The notes below the pieces were generated by a model that saw nothing but the letters and a program-made list of their open reading frames with translations, had not been told where the DNA came from and did not search any database. Made by a program: the position numbers and the translations under genes. 64,000 bases of DNA, taken from positions 62,001-126,000 of the forward strand of contig NZ_JAHKNI010000012.1 in assembly GCF_018860155.1 (NCBI RefSeq), in the 5' to 3' direction. Positions 1-8,707 of this stretch are shown here, piece by piece (positions within the stretch are counted from its first letter, which is position 1; every line of letters starts with the position of its first letter). This stretch comes from Nocardia albiluteola. Lineage in GTDB: Bacteria > Actinomycetota > Actinomycetes > Mycobacteriales > Mycobacteriaceae.

Positions 1-645
1 CCTTTGGTCTCGGAGCTGATCCGGCACGCGCGGGCGCGGGCGGTGTCGGCCGATTACCGGCTGGCGCCCGAGCATCAGTACCCGGCCGCGGTGGACGACG
101 CCCTCGCCGCCTATCGGGCGTTGCTGGACAGCGGGGTCCCCGCAGCCCGCATCGCGTTCGCGGGCGAATCGGCCGGAGGCAATCTGGTGCTGGCCACGCT
201 GCTGGCGGCCAAGGCGGCCGGGGTGCCGCAGCCCGCGGCGGCGGTCGTGCTCTCGGCCTGGGTCGACATGACCAACAGTGCTGACAGCATGAACTCACGC
301 AAGGCCATCGACCCGTCGCTGACCCCGGCCGATCTCGCCGTCTGCGCGGAGCGCTACGTGGGCGCCGCCGACCGCACCGATCCCCTGATCAGTCCGCTGT
401 TCGGCGATCTCACCGGGCTCGCGCCGCTGCTGATCCAGGTAGGCGGCGACGAGATCCTGCTCGACGATTCGACCCGCCTCGCCGCCCGCGCGGCGTCGGC
501 GAACGTCCCGGTGCAACTGGATGTCACCCCGGAGGTGCCGCACGTCTTCCAGGGCATGTCGGCGGTCCTGGACGAGGCCGGCGCGGCGCTGGACCGCGTC
601 GCGATCTTCCTGCAGCGGAACTGGACGGAAGCGGCTGCGGCGTAG
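1..645 (+). CDS. alpha/beta hydrolase (HSL-type esterase), 5' end outside window
   Basis: The frame is open from the first base, so the true start and the oxyanion HGGG motif lie upstream of the window. What remains is the second part of a hormone-sensitive-lipase-like esterase: YRLAPEHQYPAAVDD, the nucleophile elbow GESAGG with its Ser, a late acid in GGDEILLDD and the His in VPHVFQ. The family hydrolyses ester bonds of short acyl or xenobiotic substrates in the cytoplasm; the substrate here cannot be read. No promoter is visible and the next bases carry only gene remnants. Confidence 0.85.
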   Translation, partial: PLVSELIRHARARAVSADYRLAPEHQYPAAVDDALAAYRALLDSGVPAARIAFAGESAGGNLVLATLLAAKAAGVPQPAAAVVLSAWVDMTNSADSMNSRKAIDPSLTPADLAVCAERYVGAADRTDPLISPLFGDLTGLAPLLIQVGGDEILLDDSTRLAARAASANVPVQLDVTPEVPHVFQGMSAVLDEAGAALDRVAIFLQRNWTEAAAA

Positions 646-740
646 CGGCTCCCCGGGAGAGGTCGGGCCGGTTCGGTCGCGCACGGACGCGGTGCTGGAC
701 CGCATCGCAGGCGTTACCGCGCTCGTCGCGAGCGAAAGCG

Positions 741-985
741 GCGGCGGCACAGCAACTCCATCATCTCGGCGGCGCGATCGACGCGGCCGCGGCCGACAAG
801 CTCGGCGCCTTTCTGCGGCTGTGCCAGCTGCACGGCCTGCCGATCGTGTCACTGTGTGACACACCGGGATTCATGGTCGGCCCGGAGGCGGAGAAGGAGG
901 CGACCGTCACCCGATTCAGTCGCCTGTTCATCGATGCCGCGGCGCTGACCGTTCCCTTCGGCACGGTTATCGTGCGCAACAGGAC
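741..985 (+). pseudogene. fragment of an acyl-CoA carboxylase carboxyltransferase (AccD-type)
   Basis: Frame 3 reads HLGGAIDAAAADKLGAFL, then SLCDTPGFMVGPEAEK and a stretch ending TVPFGTVIVRN. This matches the C-terminal half of biotin-dependent carboxyltransferase beta subunits, whose usual length is about 500 residues. Only about 80 residues survive. No start codon, no N-terminal domain and no continuation after the VRN segment are present, and the downstream bases read as unrelated sequence. I infer a deletion remnant with no function. Confidence 0.7.
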
Positions 986-1130
986 GCCGCCCCGAGTGCC
1001 GCGGCCAGCGCCGCGGCGGCCCACCACGCGGTACGCCAGTCCCCGGCCGACCGCACCACGAGCAGGCGACGGCGAGGAAGTACCGCAGCTGGCGCAGCTT
1101 CACGCGGGCGATTCCAGCCGGTGTAGGAGT
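986..1130 (-). pseudogene. possible MFS-type membrane segment and LysR-like start, both fragmentary
   Basis: On the minus strand one frame reads VKLRQLRYFLAVA (about 1110-1070), which resembles the first residues of LysR regulators. A different frame then reads SAGDWRTAWWAAAALAAALG (about 1055-990), which resembles a transporter membrane segment. Neither continues, so these look like remains of two different genes next to the carboxyltransferase fragment. The identification rests on short matches only. Confidence 0.25.
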
Positions 1131-1268
1131 CTGTACCTCCTGGCCGGGAGGTGTCATGTCGCTATACTGCCTGTTCAGAGTGCTGTGGCAGGTTGATTGG
1201 TCGGCTAGGTTGGGAGTGGATGGGGTCCCCGCACCCGACCGGCGACCCGTCTGGACACGGAGGTTCCG

Positions 1269-1748
1269 ATGGTCACTACGGCATTGCCTGCCCCGGCTTT
1301 GCGGCCGGTCCTGCGGATCGAGGCGGAGCTCGGCGCCCCCGTCGACCTCGGCCAGGATTCTGGCGGAAACCGTCGCCGGTTCGTCCCGCATGTCGCGGGC
1401 ACTTTCGCCGGTTCGGGGCTGTCCGGGGCTGTCGTGCCCGGGATGAGCGGGGACCGGCAGATGATTCACCCGGACGGCTCGAGCATCGGGAACCTCCGGG
1501 TCGGCCTGCGCACCGAGGCGGGGGCCGCCCTGACCCTGGAGATGCGCGCGACCCGTTACGGTCCGCCTGCGGTGCTCGCGCGGCTGGCCGCCGGGGAGCC
1601 GGTCGACCCCTCGGAATACACATTCCGCGGCGACGCCCGCTTTCAGGTCGCCGCGGACGAGCTGCGATGGCTCGCGCTGGGCGCCTTCGCCGTCGTCGCG
1701 GGCCGCGCGGCCACCGGTGTCGCCTTCGAGATTTATCTCATCGAATAG
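1269..1748 (+). CDS. DUF3237 (UPF0311) family protein
   Basis: A 159-residue protein starting at ATG after a strong ribosome site (ACGGAGG). It has the layout of UPF0311/DUF3237 proteins: an N-terminal strand (LRPVLRIEAELGAPVDLG), a central GDRQMIHPDGS segment, an ADELRWLALGAF segment and a C-terminal FEIYLIE strand. Length is normal for the family, which forms a small beta-barrel of unknown biochemical function. It stands alone between gene remnants and the truncated YnfA gene, both on the same strand. Confidence 0.7.
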   Translation: MVTTALPAPALRPVLRIEAELGAPVDLGQDSGGNRRRFVPHVAGTFAGSGLSGAVVPGMSGDRQMIHPDGSSIGNLRVGLRTEAGAALTLEMRATRYGPPAVLARLAAGEPVDPSEYTFRGDARFQVAADELRWLALGAFAVVAGRAATGVAFEIYLIE

Positions 1749-1854
1749 GCTGGGCTACAAGGAATTTCGGTAGATCATCCTCCGAGAGCGCCGGTCCGGG
1801 AGCAGATGCCTCTGTGCTGCCGCCCGCTGACCAAGATCTTCTAGGGTCGCTGTC

Positions 1855-2157
1855 ATGACCGTATTGCGTTCCATCACGCTTTTCGCGCTGGCCGCTGTCG
1901 CCGAGATCGGCGGGGCGTGGCTGATCTGGCAGGGCGTGCGTGAGCACCGGGGCTTGGCCTGGATCGGAGCCGGAGTCATCGCGCTGGGCGTGTACGGGTT
2001 CGTCGCCACCCTGCAGCCCGATGCCAACTTCGGGCGCATCCTCGCCGCCTACGGCGGAGTCTTCGTCGCCGGTTCACTGCTGTGGGCAATGGCCCTGGAC
2101 GGGGTGGCCGGTCCGAGTCATCCCATCCGGCTGGTGAACTGGTTCAGGTCGAAATAG
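1855..2157 (+). pseudogene. UPF0060 (YnfA-type) membrane protein, 3' truncated
   Basis: Residues 1-85 follow the YnfA/UPF0060 family closely (AEIGGAWLIWQGVREHRG, then GVYGFVATLQPDANFGRILA and a YGGVFVAGSLLW segment), giving three membrane helices. From about residue 86 the frame reads VAGPSHPIRLVNWFRSK. That part is simply the antisense of the 3' end of the neighbouring epoxide-hydrolase-like gene, so the family's fourth helix is lost. The two genes overlap tail to tail by 40 bases. It may be non-functional or make a shortened protein. Confidence 0.7.
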
Positions 2158-2501
2158 TCGCGCCAGGCGGTGATCCTGCCGTCCCTGACCTCGAACGTCC
2201 CCATGACCGGGAGCTCGAAAGACCTGTCGGGGAGCGTGAACACGTCCACTCGCTCGGTCATCACGACCGGACCACTGGCCGCGATGTTGACGATGCGGAA
2301 GTCGATGCCCATGATGCCTGGCGCGCCAGGGCGGATGAACGAGGCGATGTTGTCGGCGATCGCCTCCCTCCCGATGACCGGTGCCATCGGGATGTTGTGG
2401 TAGACCGCGTCGTCCGTGAAGAATGCGGCGAGGTCACCGACCCCGGCATCGTCGGACCACGCCGCGCAGAACCTGCGCACCACCTCGATCGGGCTGTCCA
2501 T
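2118..2501 (-). CDS. limonene-1,2-epoxide hydrolase / SnoaL-like enzyme
   Basis: A 127-residue protein starting at ATG 2501 behind an AGGAGGG ribosome site. It has the NTF2-like fold pattern and all the residues expected of the epoxide-hydrolase branch: Tyr and Asn in VYHNIPM, Arg and Asp in ERVDVF, and the second Asp in WRDYFDL. In that family the Asp-Arg-Asp triad activates water to open an epoxide. The substrate is unknown. Its last 13 codons overlap the truncated YnfA-type gene on the opposite strand. Confidence 0.75.
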   Translation of the reverse strand: MDSPIEVVRRFCAAWSDDAGVGDLAAFFTDDAVYHNIPMAPVIGREAIADNIASFIRPGAPGIMGIDFRIVNIAASGPVVMTERVDVFTLPDRSFELPVMGTFEVRDGRITAWRDYFDLNQFTSRMG

Positions 2502-2676
2502 CGGGCTCCCTCCTGGGCAATCATCAGATCGTATGCCACGCCCTCCCCGCCTCCATGGCCGCAATCGCCGAACCGCCGCAGCGCTACGACCGAGCACGAA
2601 ACCTCGACGTGGTGAGGTCGTAATCGCGGCGCGCAGGACGGTCGCGTGCGGGCGGGCGACGTATCTTGGTGCGGTG

Positions 2677-3090
2677 ATGTATCCGGTGCGCATTATCGCG
2701 GTGGACATAGAGCGATCGTTCGACGATGTTGCGGACTTTCTCGCCGATCCGGGGAACTTTCCGCGATGGGCGACTGGTTTGTCGTCCGGCATCGAACCAG
2801 GCTCGCAGAGCGCCGGTGCCAGGCCCGGCGAGTGGATCGCGGCTGCCCCCGAGGGGACGGCATTCGTTCGGTTCAGCCCGCCCAACGAGTACGGGGTGGC
2901 TGATCACCAGGTCCGATTTCCGGATGGCACCGTGGTGGACATCCCGGTGCGCGCCATGCGCAACGGCGACGGAACGACGATTGCGTTCACGCTGTTTCGG
3001 CTGCCCGACATGGATGACGAGCGGTTCGACTCGGACAGCGACTGGGTGCGGCGCGACTTGGACGCCTTGAAGGCGTTGCTGGAGAAGTAG
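2677..3090 (+). CDS. SRPBCC (START-like) family protein
   Basis: A 137-residue protein beginning MYPVRIIAVDIERSFDDV. The pattern is that of polyketide-cyclase/START-like SRPBCC proteins: an N-terminal strand, helices with FLADPGNFPRWATG, and a long C-terminal helix ending DLDALKALLEK. These small proteins form a hydrophobic ligand pocket. Start ATG 2677 was chosen because homologous sequence begins there; GTG 2674 directly before it is an alternative. It is divergent from the epoxide-hydrolase-like gene across 175 bp. The ligand is unknown. Confidence 0.65.
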   Translation: MYPVRIIAVDIERSFDDVADFLADPGNFPRWATGLSSGIEPGSQSAGARPGEWIAAAPEGTAFVRFSPPNEYGVADHQVRFPDGTVVDIPVRAMRNGDGTTIAFTLFRLPDMDDERFDSDSDWVRRDLDALKALLEK

Positions 3091-3526
3091 TCGCCCAGTG
3101 CAACGGGATCAAGCACGGCCGCAAGAGCTTCCACGGTCTCCGGCCGGGGTGGATTCGGATCATGCGCGATCCCGCCCTCGCCTCTGGAATGGGTGATGGG
3201 ATACAGCAATTCGCCGATCCGACCGACTCTCACGCTTGAACAATAGCCACACCGTCGAATCCGTCGCCCCCGCTCGGGCCCGCCGCCACTGAGAAACCAA
3301 TGGGCCCATCGGGGTGTGCCCGGATTCGTGGCCGGTGTGTGACCCCCCCGTCGCATCGCCCGAGGTGGCGCCGGAGAAGGGCATGCCGGAGCGGTGGGCG
3401 GTGGGCGGTGGGCGAATCTTTCGGTGCGATCGGCGCCGCGAGATTCGGATTTTTCCCGCGAATCCGGTGCGGTGTGGACCATGCTGGATGGCGCATCCAT
3501 CGTTTCGCGACGCTGCGGAGGAGATC
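3091..3526. other. intergenic stretch without recognised gene
   Basis: No frame in these 436 bases resembles a known protein. A short G-rich direct repeat (GGTGGGC, three copies) lies near 3395-3415. The ribosome site of the permease gene (GGAGGAG) is at its right end. I see no clear promoter or terminator. Confidence 0.5.
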
Positions 3527-4897
3527 ATGGACACCTCGGCACCGCATCTGACCAGGACCCTCACGCTGGGACCGGTCGTGCTGTTCGGCCTGGCATATAT
3601 GGCGCCGATGATCGTGCTCGGCACGTTCGGGGTGCTGGACGAGGACTCCGGCGGAGTGGTCCCCACCGCGTATCTGCTCGCACTGGTGGCGATGTTGTTC
3701 ACCGCCATCAGCTACGGGCGGCTGTCGGCGGCGTTTCCGGTGGCCGGCTCGGCCTACACCTACACGCGCCGCACGATCGATTCCCGGGTCGGGTTCCTGG
3801 TCGGGTGGGCGGTGCTGCTGGACTACTTCTTCATCCCGATGGTGATCTGGCTGATCGGGGCGGCCTACCTGAACGGGCAGTTCCCGAGCGTGCCGGCGTG
3901 GGTGTGGATTCTGCTGTTCATCGTGCTGACCACGGTGCTGAACGTGCTCGGCATCAAGGTGGCCGCGAATGTGAATCTGCTGCTGATGGCGATGCAGGTG
4001 CTGGTGCTGGTCTTCTTCGTGCTGCTGTCGTTCGGGCACATGAGCAATGCCGGCGGGTTCGGGGCGATCTTCTCGGCCCATCCGTTCTGGCACGGGGGCA
4101 CCTCGGTATCCAAGGTGGCGGCGGGCGCCGCGGTCGCGGCGTACTCGTTCCTGGGATTCGATGCGATCACCACCCTCACCGAGGAAACCACCGATGCGCG
4201 GCGGACCATTCCGCGCGCGATCGTGCTGGTGACAGTGATCGGCGGGGTGATCTTTGTGATCGCCTCGTACGCCACGCAATTGGTCGCGCCGGGGGTGCAC
4301 GTCGCCAGCGCCGACACCGCCGCCTCCGATATCGCCAAGGTGATCGGCGGGCGTCTGTTCGGCGCGATATTCCTTGCCGGGCTGGTCGTTACACAGTTCG
4401 CCTCGGGAATCGCCGCGCAGGCCAGTGCCTCTCGGCTGCTCTATGCGATGGGGCGCGACGGCGTGTTGCCGCGCAGGGTATTCGGGTTCGTGCATCGCGG
4501 ATTCCACACGCCGGTGTTCAATATCGGCGCGGTCGGCGTCGTCGGGATCATCGCGGTCTGGCTGAATGTCAGCGAGTCGACCGGGTTCATCAACTTCGGC
4601 GCGTTCACCGCGTTCACCTTCGTCAACCTGTGCGTGATCGCGATGGCGATCCGCAATCGCACGCTGGGCAGCGTACGCGGGGTGCTCCTGGGCCTGGTCG
4701 CCCCGCTCATCGGTGCGGGCGTGGACGTGTGGCTGCTGACGAATCTGGACCGGATCGCGATCGTCCTGGGGCTGAGCTGGCTCGGCGTCGGCATCGTCTA
4801 CCTGGTGGTGCTCACCCGCGGGTTCCGGGTCGCGCCCCCGGAGGTGTCCCCGGTGGCGAAGGATGCGGCGCTCGAGACCGAGGAGAGTCTGCCGTGA
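3527..4897 (+). CDS. APC-family amino acid/polyamine permease
   Basis: A 456-residue integral membrane protein with about 12 hydrophobic helices, starting at ATG 3527 after GGAGGAG. The first helix carries GPVVLFGLAYMAPMIVLGTF and helix 6 the GFDAITTLTEET signature, followed by ARRTIPRAI. This is the pattern of APC transporters of the putrescine importer type (PuuP/PlaP-like). The likely role is proton-coupled uptake of an amine or amino acid across the inner membrane. The polyamine genes of this window (55070-57411) are far away, so a link is only a guess. The dehydrogenase gene follows 79 bp downstream on the same strand. Confidence 0.8.
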   Translation: MDTSAPHLTRTLTLGPVVLFGLAYMAPMIVLGTFGVLDEDSGGVVPTAYLLALVAMLFTAISYGRLSAAFPVAGSAYTYTRRTIDSRVGFLVGWAVLLDYFFIPMVIWLIGAAYLNGQFPSVPAWVWILLFIVLTTVLNVLGIKVAANVNLLLMAMQVLVLVFFVLLSFGHMSNAGGFGAIFSAHPFWHGGTSVSKVAAGAAVAAYSFLGFDAITTLTEETTDARRTIPRAIVLVTVIGGVIFVIASYATQLVAPGVHVASADTAASDIAKVIGGRLFGAIFLAGLVVTQFASGIAAQASASRLLYAMGRDGVLPRRVFGFVHRGFHTPVFNIGAVGVVGIIAVWLNVSESTGFINFGAFTAFTFVNLCVIAMAIRNRTLGSVRGVLLGLVAPLIGAGVDVWLLTNLDRIAIVLGLSWLGVGIVYLVVLTRGFRVAPPEVSPVAKDAALETEESLP

Positions 4898-4976
4898 TGC
4901 CGTCCGGAATCGTCACGGTGCAGTGTGAAAGCGTTGTCCGAGTAGGAGATCGGGGGCGTGTGGGAAGGAGTCGGAG

Positions 4977-6053
4977 ATGTCGGAGATGATGCAAGCGGTG
5001 ATCTGTTGCGGGCCGGAGGATTACCGGCTCGAGGAGGTGCCGGTGCCGGTCCCCGGGCCGGGGGAGGCGCTGGTGCGGGTGGAGGCCGTGGGGATCTGTG
5101 CGAGCGATCTGAAGTGCTATCACGGCGCGGTCAAGTTCTGGGGTGACCAGACTCGTCCGGCGTATGTGGAGGCGGGGGTGATCCCGGGACACGAATTCGT
5201 CGGGGAGATAGTGCAAGTCGACGCCGCAGGCTCCGAACGCTGGGGCGTGGCGGCGGGGGACCGGGTGGTGTCCGAGCAGATCGTGCCGTGCTGGAGCTGC
5301 CGGTACTGCCTGCGTGGGCAGTACCACATGTGCCGGCGCAACGCGGTCTACGGATTCAAGCATCGCACCCTGGGCGCGATGGCCGAGTACATGGTCTTCC
5401 CCGCGGAGGCGCTGGTGCACAAGGTGTCTCGTGAGATCGAGGCCCCGCACGCCGCGTTCGCCGAGCCGCTGTCGTGTTCCCTGCACGCGGTCGAACGGGC
5501 CGGGATCACCTTCGATGACGTCGTCGTGGTCGCGGGCTGCGGGCCGATCGGGCTGGGCATGATCGCCGGGGCCGCGGCCAAGCATCCGGCGCGGGTGATC
5601 GCGCTCGACATGGCCCCGGACAAACTGGCCGTGGCCCGAGAGTGCGGTGCGGACACCGTGATCGACATCCGCGCTCAGGATGCCGCGGCCGTCGTCGCCG
5701 ATCTCACCGATGGCTACGGCGCGGACGTCTACCTCGAGGCCTCCGGGCATCCATCGGCGGTCCCGCAGGGCCTGAACCTGTTGCGCAAACAGGGAACCTA
5801 CCTCGAGTACGGCGTATTCGGCAGTGCCGCAACGGTCGACTGGAGCATCATCGGCGACGACAAGGAGCTCGACATCCGCGGCGCCCATCTCGGCCCGTAC
5901 TGCTGGCCCGCCGCGATCCGCATGCTCGAATCCGGCGCGCTGCCGATGAACAAGATCTGCACCCATCAGCTCCCGCTCGCGGAGTTCCAGAAGGGCCTGG
6001 ATCTGGTCTCGAGCGGCGCCGAGTCGGTGAAGGTCACATTGATGCCGAACTGA
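4977..6053 (+). CDS. zinc-dependent polyol dehydrogenase, erythritol/L-threitol dehydrogenase-like
   Basis: A 358-residue medium-chain dehydrogenase/reductase. Catalytic zinc ligands are seen at Cys41 and in GHE at 71-73. Structural zinc ligands are Cys105, 108, 111 and 119, and the NAD-binding loop is GCGPIG at 187-192. The whole sequence, including CYHGAVKFWGD and DVYLEASGHPSAVPQG, recalls mycobacterial erythritol/L-threitol dehydrogenase (EltD), which oxidises C4 polyols to the ketose. That name is from memory of the family, not from a search. Start ATG 4977 follows AAGGAG. No kinase or isomerase genes of a tetritol pathway lie beside it. Confidence 0.7.
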   Translation: MSEMMQAVICCGPEDYRLEEVPVPVPGPGEALVRVEAVGICASDLKCYHGAVKFWGDQTRPAYVEAGVIPGHEFVGEIVQVDAAGSERWGVAAGDRVVSEQIVPCWSCRYCLRGQYHMCRRNAVYGFKHRTLGAMAEYMVFPAEALVHKVSREIEAPHAAFAEPLSCSLHAVERAGITFDDVVVVAGCGPIGLGMIAGAAAKHPARVIALDMAPDKLAVARECGADTVIDIRAQDAAAVVADLTDGYGADVYLEASGHPSAVPQGLNLLRKQGTYLEYGVFGSAATVDWSIIGDDKELDIRGAHLGPYCWPAAIRMLESGALPMNKICTHQLPLAEFQKGLDLVSSGAESVKVTLMPN

Positions 6054-6258
6054 TCGCATGCCGGATCGCCGGGATATGCGAAGACACGCCGGTAGCGGAC
6101 GGGATGTGTGGGACGATGTACTGATCGAGTCTCCAGGTGTAGGTATTACTCGGCGTGTCGGCGACGTACGCTTGCGCGGTTGGTGATGGTTGTACACATG
6201 GTGTGGGAACCGTTCTACGCTGGAAATGGACGGCTTACGCCCTGGCGCTAGGGAGCTC

Positions 6259-6765
6259 ATGGAAAATGCGCGTGTGCCGCGGCCGGTGTATCGGCGGGCC
6301 CGGTTCGCAGACCTGGACGACATCGCGGCCCTCGAGGCCGAGGTGTTCAATGAGCCGTACCTGTTCCTGATGCTGCGCCAGCTGTTCGATTTGCACGGAT
6401 CCGAATGGCTCGTCGCCGAAATGGACAATGCGGTCATCGGATACGCGCTCACCCTGGAGAAGGGCGGCCGGGCGCTGCTGTTCACCTTCGCGGTCGCCAA
6501 GCACCTGCAGGGCCGAGGCTACGGCCGGGCGCTGCTCGAGCGGGCGCTCGAGAGCTGCGCCGAGATCGGCGCGGACGTGATGTACCTGACGGTGCGCCCC
6601 GACAACCACCCGGCCTCGAACCTGTTCAAACAGGCCGGATTCGTCTTCACCGAACACGACGATCAGTACTTCGGTCCCGGAGAGCCGCGCGACCTCTTCG
6701 AATACAAATTGCAGGGCGGCGCCGGGCTGTCCGCGGTGCGCTCGGGCGATTCCGCGGCCCCCTGA
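6259..6765 (+). CDS. GNAT family N-acetyltransferase
   Basis: A 168-residue protein with the acetyl-CoA binding motif QGRGYGRALLERAL and the typical late segment NHPASNLFKQAGFVF. Start ATG 6259 was chosen for its AGGGAG ribosome site; an upstream in-frame ATG at 6190 has none and would add a non-conserved tail. The family transfers an acetyl group to an amine of a small molecule or protein. The substrate is unknown and the neighbours give no clue. Confidence 0.75.
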   Translation: MENARVPRPVYRRARFADLDDIAALEAEVFNEPYLFLMLRQLFDLHGSEWLVAEMDNAVIGYALTLEKGGRALLFTFAVAKHLQGRGYGRALLERALESCAEIGADVMYLTVRPDNHPASNLFKQAGFVFTEHDDQYFGPGEPRDLFEYKLQGGAGLSAVRSGDSAAP

Positions 6766-6822
6766 TCGACCGAGATCAATCCGCTACCGGCCGTTGGTAT
6801 TACAGTCTTAGACTCTCGGCGT

Positions 6823-7644
6823 ATGGACGATATCGAACCGTGGGTTGCCTCGGCATCGACCTGGATCATCAGGCAGGCAAGGAGATACGCGCCCGAGGTG
6901 GATGGCGCGGGCAACGACGAACCGGCATTGCTGGACACGTTCGACGGTCATGTCGAGGCTGTGCTGGCCCATTTCAATCCGCCCGTCGAACGCCGGCAAA
7001 CCGCGGGACTCGTCTTCGCGAACCTCTACTCGGCCGCGCGCAAGCCCGAGGATGACGAAGAGGGCTGGCGGGTGCCCAGCGCGCTGCTCGCGGCGTTCCT
7101 GGCCGCCGAGGCCCAATTCCGGGGACCGCTGCGTCTGAACACCCGCCAGAACGCCCTGCTGGCAGAGGAATTCGAGGATCTCGCCGCGCAGTTGTCCGCG
7201 CTGGCACTGCCCGCGCACGCGGCGCGCGCCTACCGCCGTGCCGCGGCGCTGTACCGGATCATCGAGGACAACGACGCCCAGGACCGCTGCGGACTGGCAC
7301 TGTCCCGAGCCCGCACTCGGTCCCTGCCGCGCGGCGGCCGCAAGCTACTGGGCCAGTTCTCGGATGTGCTGTGCGGCTACGGATATCGGCCGTTCCGGCT
7401 GCTGGGCTGGGTGGGCGTGCAATTGGTCGCGTTCGCCGTGCTCGGCCTGGCCCTGGCCGGTACCCCCACGGCCACCGAGGCGATCTACATGGCCGCCACC
7501 TGCTTCCTGAACCCGTTGGGCCCCGGCGACACCGATCATCTGCACGCGGCCGCCCGCCCGCTGTTCGCGATCGAATCCTGGGCCGGCACCGTGTCCATGT
7601 CGGTCTTCTTCGCCCTGCTGGTCCGGAAGTGGTTCCGGCTCTAG
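6823..7644 (+). CDS. membrane protein with C-terminal two-helix channel-like domain and altered filter
   Basis: A 273-residue protein. Residues 1-190 are soluble and helical, with an AHAARAYRRAAALYRIIED segment that suggests a TPR-like repeat. The C-terminus has one helix (about 193-213), a pore-like loop (about 218-245) and a second helix (about 252-270) ending VRKWFRL. This is the layout of two-helix K+ channel domains with the usual ARPLxAxE and LLVRKW ends. The canonical TxGYGD filter is replaced by NPLGPGD (230-236), so potassium selectivity is doubtful. The gene converges with the SCO2521-type operon, only 5 bp apart. Confidence 0.6.
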   Translation: MDDIEPWVASASTWIIRQARRYAPEVDGAGNDEPALLDTFDGHVEAVLAHFNPPVERRQTAGLVFANLYSAARKPEDDEEGWRVPSALLAAFLAAEAQFRGPLRLNTRQNALLAEEFEDLAAQLSALALPAHAARAYRRAAALYRIIEDNDAQDRCGLALSRARTRSLPRGGRKLLGQFSDVLCGYGYRPFRLLGWVGVQLVAFAVLGLALAGTPTATEAIYMAATCFLNPLGPGDTDHLHAAARPLFAIESWAGTVSMSVFFALLVRKWFRL

Positions 7645-7649
7645 GGCAG

Positions 7650-8705
7650 TCACCAGCTCTGGTCGAATTCCTTGTGCCGCAAGGCATACAGCGTGGCGAT
7701 GGAGATGTTGTCGCGCAGGCGGTCGCGCAGCGTGGTCCACTGCCGGGTGAATCCGGGATCGGACTGCAGATCGCGCCACAGCGCACGCAGCGCGGCGGGG
7801 GTGTGGGCGCCGGGCATCCACAGGCCGGTGAAATGCTGCACCAGGGGTGCCAGGGCTTCCAGGCGGTCCTGGCCGGCGCCGAACCGGTCGGCCTCGTCCA
7901 GCGCGTCGGCCACCACGGTCAGCAGCCAGTCGTGGGCGGCGAGGTCCTCGCAGAACCGTTGCGCCGCACCGAGGTCGGACTCCTTGCGCACGACCAGCCG
8001 GACGGTGCGGACGTTGTCCTCGTCCAGCCGCATCTGCACCGTGGGCCCGGCGGCGCCACCGACCAGGGCGGTCCAGCGCAGGCGGGTGGTGCCGGCCTGC
8101 ACCGGCGGTGACTGATCCAGCCGGGGATCGGTGCGGATCCGCCCCAGCAGTCGCCTGCTGATCGAGGCCAGATCCAGCACCTCACCGTCCCCGGTGTCGG
8201 GTGCGGGACCGAGTTCCGCGTCGTCGTCCGGATCGGGCAGATACCCTTTCGCCAAAGCCGCACTGGCCGTGCCGCGTTCCGCTGGAAGGACGTCGAGGAC
8301 CTCCGTGACGGCCTTGCGGCTGACGTAGTGCGACCACGGCTGGCGCCGCCGGTCCCCGCTGCGCACGATCTGGGTGTGCACCGAGGACTGCAGGATCCGG
8401 CCGCCGGCCAGCACGACCCGGGTGCCGACGGTGCCGACGATCTGCGCCCGATCCCGTTCTCGTCGGTTGCGGGCACGGTAGGCGGCGCTGTCCTGCGGAC
8501 TCAACCGCAGCGCGAGATCGCAGTCCACGCCGATCGCGGTGGTCGGAGACACCGCCAGCGTGCTCGGGCGGGCGCGCCAGGACACCGCGCGTCCGGGCAT
8601 CAGCGCCAGCAACTCGTCGGCGTGGGTGCGGTCCAGGGCGGACGCCGACGGGGCCAGGCAGGTACTCACCTCGCCGAGCACGACGAGGGGTGCGGGCGAC
8701 GGCAT
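7650..8705 (-). CDS. SCO2521 family protein
   Basis: Last gene of a four-gene operon, 351 residues from ATG 8705, starting 2 bp after the stop of the gene before it. It begins MPSPAPLVVLGEVSTCLAPS and has DELLALMPGR, VDCDLALRL, PWSHYVSRKAV and WMPGAHTPAALRALW segments. I recognise these as the SCO2521 family, named after a Streptomyces coelicolor protein and conserved only in actinobacteria. No catalytic motif, signal peptide or membrane helix is visible. The function is unknown; its constant association with a variant P-loop protein suggests a shared complex or pathway. The family assignment is from memory. Confidence 0.7.
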   Translation of the reverse strand: MPSPAPLVVLGEVSTCLAPSASALDRTHADELLALMPGRAVSWRARPSTLAVSPTTAIGVDCDLALRLSPQDSAAYRARNRRERDRAQIVGTVGTRVVLAGGRILQSSVHTQIVRSGDRRRQPWSHYVSRKAVTEVLDVLPAERGTASAALAKGYLPDPDDDAELGPAPDTGDGEVLDLASISRRLLGRIRTDPRLDQSPPVQAGTTRLRWTALVGGAAGPTVQMRLDEDNVRTVRLVVRKESDLGAAQRFCEDLAAHDWLLTVVADALDEADRFGAGQDRLEALAPLVQHFTGLWMPGAHTPAALRALWRDLQSDPGFTRQWTTLRDRLRDNISIATLYALRHKEFDQSW

Positions 8706-8707
8706 CG

